From Silvania hatchlandensis (GTDB lineage: Bacteria > Pseudomonadota > Gammaproteobacteria > Enterobacterales > Enterobacteriaceae): a DNA stretch of 64,000 nt. The DNA lies in contig NZ_JAMGZK010000054.1 in NCBI RefSeq assembly GCF_025564065.1, positions 124,001-188,000 of the forward strand, in the 5' to 3' direction. Position numbers and translations under genes: made by a program. Shown piece by piece: positions 61,510 to 64,000 of the stretch. Each line of letters starts with the position of its first letter. Within the stretch, counting starts at the first letter, position 1. The notes under the pieces were generated by a model. That model was not told the origin of the DNA and did not search any database. It saw only the letters and a program-made list of their open reading frames with translations.

Positions 61510-61537
61510 AAAAATCCACGCAATTGCGTGGATTTTT
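61510..61537. terminator. bidirectional terminator between rdrD and ychF
   Basis: aaaaatccacgcaa (61510-61523) and ttgcgtggattttt (61524-61537) form a perfect 28-base palindrome. It can end both rdrD and ychF transcripts. It differs from the terminator at 54831-54858 only in its two central bases. Confidence 0.92.
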
Positions 61538-61574
61538 GTTAGACCATCAGAGCAATGTTGTCCTAAAGCAGAGG

Positions 61575-62669
61575 TTAGACGTTAAACAGGAAGTTCATCA
61601 CGTCGCCATCTTTCACAACGTACTCTTTCCCTTCAGCACGCATCTTGCCGGCTTCTTTTGCGCCTTGCTCGCCTTTGAACGCGATAAAGTCTTCAAACGC
61701 GATAGTCTGCGCGCGGATAAAGCCTTTCTCGAAGTCGGTGTGGATTTTACCCGCCGCCTGAGGTGCGGTTGCACCGACAGGGATGGTCCATGCACGGACT
61801 TCTTTCACGCCAGCGGTGAAGTAGGTCTGAAGGTTCAGCAGCTCGTAACCGGCGCGGATCACGCGGTTCAGGCCCGGCTCTTCGATGCCCAGCTCGGCCA
61901 TGAACTCTTCACGGTCAGCGTCGTCCAGCTCAGCGATGTCGGATTCAACCGCGGCGCACACGGCAACCACCACGGAACCTTCGCCTGCGGCGATTTCGCG
62001 CACTTTATCCAGGTACGGGTTGTTCTCGAAACCGTCTTCGTTAACGTTAGCGATGTACATAGTTGGCTTCAGGGTCAGGAAGCTCAGGTACTTGATCGCC
62101 GCTTTGTCTTCTTCAGTCAGGTTTTTCAGCGCACGCAGCATGCCTGCGTTTTCCAGCTGTGGCAGACATTTTTCCAGCGCAGCCTGTTCAGCTTTTGCGT
62201 CTTTATCGCCACCTTTGGCCTTTTTCTGCACGCGGTGCAGGGCGCGCTCGCAGGTGTCCAGGTCAGACAGGGCCAGCTCGGTATTAATGACTTCGATATC
62301 GTCAGCCGGATCCACTTTATTGTTGACGTGGATGATGTTGTCGTTCTCAAAGCAACGCACCACGTGGCCGATAGCTTCGGTTTCACGGATGTTGGTCAGG
62401 AACTGGTTACCCAGGCCTTCACCTTTGGATGCGCCTTTTACCAGGCCTGCAATGTCCACAAATTCCATGGTGGTTGGCAGGATGCGCTGAGGCTTAACGA
62501 TCTCGGCCAGCTGGTCCAGACGTGGATCGGGCATTGGCACGACACCGGTGTTTGGCTCGATGGTGCAGAACGGGAAGTTAGCCGCTTCGATGCCCGCTTT
62601 CGTCAGCGCGTTAAACAGGGTGGATTTGCCCACATTAGGCAGACCAACGATACCGCATTTGAATCCCAT
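61575..62669 (-). CDS. ychF: ribosome-binding ATPase YchF
   Basis: This 364-residue Obg-like ATPase binds ribosomes and is conserved across bacteria. The P-loop is GLPNVGKST near the N-terminus; [20 protein letters not shown] is the G3 region; the NVNE segment replaces NKxD and gives ATP over GTP specificity. The C-terminal TGS domain ends in the standard MNFLFNV. AAGGTGA precedes the ATG. It follows pth on the same strand, as in E. coli. Confidence 0.97.
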   Translation of the reverse strand: MGFKCGIVGLPNVGKSTLFNALTKAGIEAANFPFCTIEPNTGVVPMPDPRLDQLAEIVKPQRILPTTMEFVDIAGLVKGASKGEGLGNQFLTNIRETEAIGHVVRCFENDNIIHVNNKVDPADDIEVINTELALSDLDTCERALHRVQKKAKGGDKDAKAEQAALEKCLPQLENAGMLRALKNLTEEDKAAIKYLSFLTLKPTMYIANVNEDGFENNPYLDKVREIAAGEGSVVVAVCAAVESDIAELDDADREEFMAELGIEEPGLNRVIRAGYELLNLQTYFTAGVKEVRAWTIPVGATAPQAAGKIHTDFEKGFIRAQTIAFEDFIAFKGEQGAKEAGKMRAEGKEYVVKDGDVMNFLFNV

Positions 62670-62795
62670 GTCTGAATCACCTTAATATCTTGATATTCAA
62701 CGCGTTAGGCTTAACGAGTCGAAGAAAAGTAAATAACTGCGCCCATTATACACGTAACCCGCAGGCTGCGCGGTAAAAAAGGCGTTTCGCGCCGG

Positions 62796-63380
62796 TTATT
62801 GCGCTTTGAAAGCGTGAAGTCGGTTAGTGGCTTTGGTTAAGCCTTCTTTCAGCCAGACTTCGGTGCAACGCACCGCTTCGTCTACCGCATCGTCGATCAG
62901 TTTCTGCTCGGAAACCGGCGGTTTACCCAGCACAAAACCAACAACTTTGTTTTTATCGCCCGGATGACCAATACCTATGCGTAAACGGTGAAAATTCGGG
63001 TTATTACCCAATTTGCTGATGATGTCTTTTAAGCCGTTATGTCCGCCGTGACCGCCGCCGAGTTTGAACTTCGCCACGCCAGGGGGCAAATCCAGTTCGT
63101 CGTGTGCCACCAGGATTTCGTCCGGGTTGATGCGATAAAAGGTCGCCAGCGCGGCAACCGCTTTACCGCTTAAGTTCATAAACGTGGTCGGCACCAGCAG
63201 ACGCACATCGGCCCCGGCCAGATTCACGCGCGAGGTAAATCCAAAGAATTTAGATTCTTCACGCAGAGGCGCGCGCAGCCGCTCCGCCAGCAGATCAACA
63301 TACCAGGCACCCGCATTGTGGCGGGTGGCCGCATATTCCGCGCCGGGATTGGCCAGGCCGACAATCAGTTTAATCGTCAC
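62796..63380 (-). CDS. pth: peptidyl-tRNA hydrolase
   Basis: This 194-residue enzyme releases peptides from tRNAs lost from stalled ribosomes. It has the catalytic-region N-terminus [17 protein letters not shown] (N10- and H20-type residues), [22 protein letters not shown] with the catalytic Asp, and [10 protein letters not shown]. The start is GTG at 63380 ([13 protein letters not shown]), with AGGA upstream; the frame stays open to 63443 without a plausible site. It is cotranscribed with ychF downstream. Confidence 0.97.
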   Translation of the reverse strand: MTIKLIVGLANPGAEYAATRHNAGAWYVDLLAERLRAPLREESKFFGFTSRVNLAGADVRLLVPTTFMNLSGKAVAALATFYRINPDEILVAHDELDLPPGVAKFKLGGGHGGHNGLKDIISKLGNNPNFHRLRIGIGHPGDKNKVVGFVLGKPPVSEQKLIDDAVDEAVRCTEVWLKEGLTKATNRLHAFKAQ

Positions 63381-63553
63381 GTTTTTATTCCTGAAAGTAC
63401 TAAGTCTGGCGCGTAGTGTACTGTCTGCCGCGCCGCTTGACAAAATTCTGCGAACCGACCCATAGAATCAGAATAATTACGCTTCTGAACCATTAGAATT
63501 TCATGCTACTCAAAGGCTTATTTGTAAAGTTTTGTTACGCCGATATGCATAAT

Positions 63554-63595
63554 TGTGATCGCTGACGCAATCAGCAAAAGGGGTGTTGTCTATAC
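63554..63595 (+). promoter_or_regulatory. candidate CRP-dependent promoter of ychH
   Basis: TGTGATCGCTGACGCA (63554-63569) keeps the left half of the CRP consensus, with a weak right half, and TATACT (63590-63595) is a good -10 box. If transcription starts near 63602-63603 the CRP site is centred at about -41.5, the class II position. E. coli ychH is known to depend on CRP. Confidence 0.6.
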
Positions 63596-63654
63596 TTTAC
63601 ACACAAGGATTAGGGAGATATTCCCCCTACGACCCAAAGTTCCGGAGGTGACAG

Positions 63655-63930
63655 ATGAAACGCAAAAACGCTTCGCTACTCGGTAACGTGCTGATGGGAT
63701 TGGGATTAGTCGTCATGGTCGTCGGCGTCGGTTATTCCATTTTAAACCAGCTTCCGCAGCTCGACCTGCCGCAATATTTCGCTCACGGCGCGGTTCTGAG
63801 CATCTTTCTGGGTGCCGTTCTCTGGCTGGCGGGCGCCCGCGTCAGCGGCCACGAGCAGGTCTGCGACCGTTACTGGTGGGTGCGCCACTACGATAAACGC
63901 TGCCGTCGCGATCAGCATAAGCATAGCTAA
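63655..63930 (+). CDS. ychH: stress-induced small membrane protein YchH
   Basis: This 91-residue protein has two hydrophobic helices (about 9-29 and 43-62) and a basic, cysteine-containing tail (VCDRYWWVRHYDKRCRRDQHKHS). It matches YchH, an inner-membrane protein linked to stress resistance and biofilm formation in E. coli. CCGGAGGTGACAG gives a strong ribosome site. It is divergent from pth, the conserved enteric order. Confidence 0.95.
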   Translation: MKRKNASLLGNVLMGLGLVVMVVGVGYSILNQLPQLDLPQYFAHGAVLSIFLGAVLWLAGARVSGHEQVCDRYWWVRHYDKRCRRDQHKHS

Positions 63931-63953
63931 CACTGCATGTCGGATGGTAAGAG

Positions 63954-63985
63954 AAACGGTTCCTGAGGGAACCGTTTTTTTTTGC
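63954..63985 (+). terminator. rho-independent terminator after ychH
   Basis: The stem aaacggttcc (63954-63963) pairs with ggaaccgttt (63968-63977) around loop tgag and is followed by a long T run. Confidence 0.92.
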
Positions 63986-64000
63986 ATCTTTTGTTGACCC

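Noticed and set aside
61524-62675. Long open frame (383 codons) on the plus strand opposite ychF
   Set aside because: It is wholly antisense to the strongly conserved ychF gene, has no family features and reflects codon bias of the GC-rich gene.

Overview
The window comes from a member of the Enterobacteriaceae, most like the Enterobacter/Lelliottia/Klebsiella group. The evidence is the block at the right end (ychF, pth and divergent ychH, arranged as in E. coli), enteric-type Shine-Dalgarno sites, a REP-type sequence, and a GC-rich background. No rRNA, tRNA, integrase, IS element or CRISPR array was seen. The first gene is cut by the left edge.

Region 1 (1-5.6 kb) is a tightly coupled aromatic-degradation operon: an MHS-type transporter (partial), pcaI, pcaJ, pcaD, catB, catC and catA. 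Together these take catechol through cis,cis-muconate, muconolactone and 3-oxoadipate enol-lactone to 3-oxoadipyl-CoA. It ends in a strong terminator.

Region 2 (5.6-22.5 kb) is a mosaic of small accessory units. It holds a LysR regulator with a Tat-exported cysteine hydrolase and an old-yellow-enzyme reductase; an XRE/MmyB-type regulator divergent from a 14-TM exporter; a decayed methyltransferase; a Slam outer-membrane translocon with its surface-lipoprotein partner; a LysR/MFS divergent pair; VOC and cupin proteins; a LysR divergent from a monothiol DsbA-like protein and a metallo-beta-lactamase-fold protein lacking its metal motif; and an orphan Hcp with a truncated Tlde1-type effector and a putative immunity protein. 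A two-hairpin intergenic repeat recurs only here.

Region 3 (22.6-38.5 kb) carries the folate-independent methionine synthase pair mesX-mesD, transporters with LysR and AraC regulators, azlCD, a Xre-RES toxin-antitoxin pair, a YdeP-type molybdoenzyme, DUF1993 and rhodanese proteins, a GlxA-type regulator and hicAB.

Region 4 (38.7-45.7 kb) is a sugar-catabolic cluster I cannot assign to a known substrate: FGGY kinase, fucose-isomerase-like protein, DapA-family aldolase, MHS transporter and LacI regulator. Two matching perfect palindromes, before the kinase and before the regulator, look like its operators. Region 5 (45.8-50.0 kb) is an AT-rich four-gene set (GT2 glycosyltransferase, methyltransferase, UPF0104-type membrane protein, GT-C-like membrane protein) that resembles the logic of gtr O-antigen modification modules with a different flippase candidate. 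Region 6 (50.1-54.9 kb) is a lac locus: LacI-family repressor, LacY-type permease and a GH42 beta-galactosidase.

Region 7 (55.2-61.5 kb) is a complete RADAR anti-phage system (rdrA, rdrB and an rdrD-like membrane gene). It is bracketed by two nearly identical 28-bp terminators, which suggests insertion into the single terminator once shared by the lac locus and ychF. Region 8 (61.5-64 kb) is conserved housekeeping: ychF, pth and ychH.
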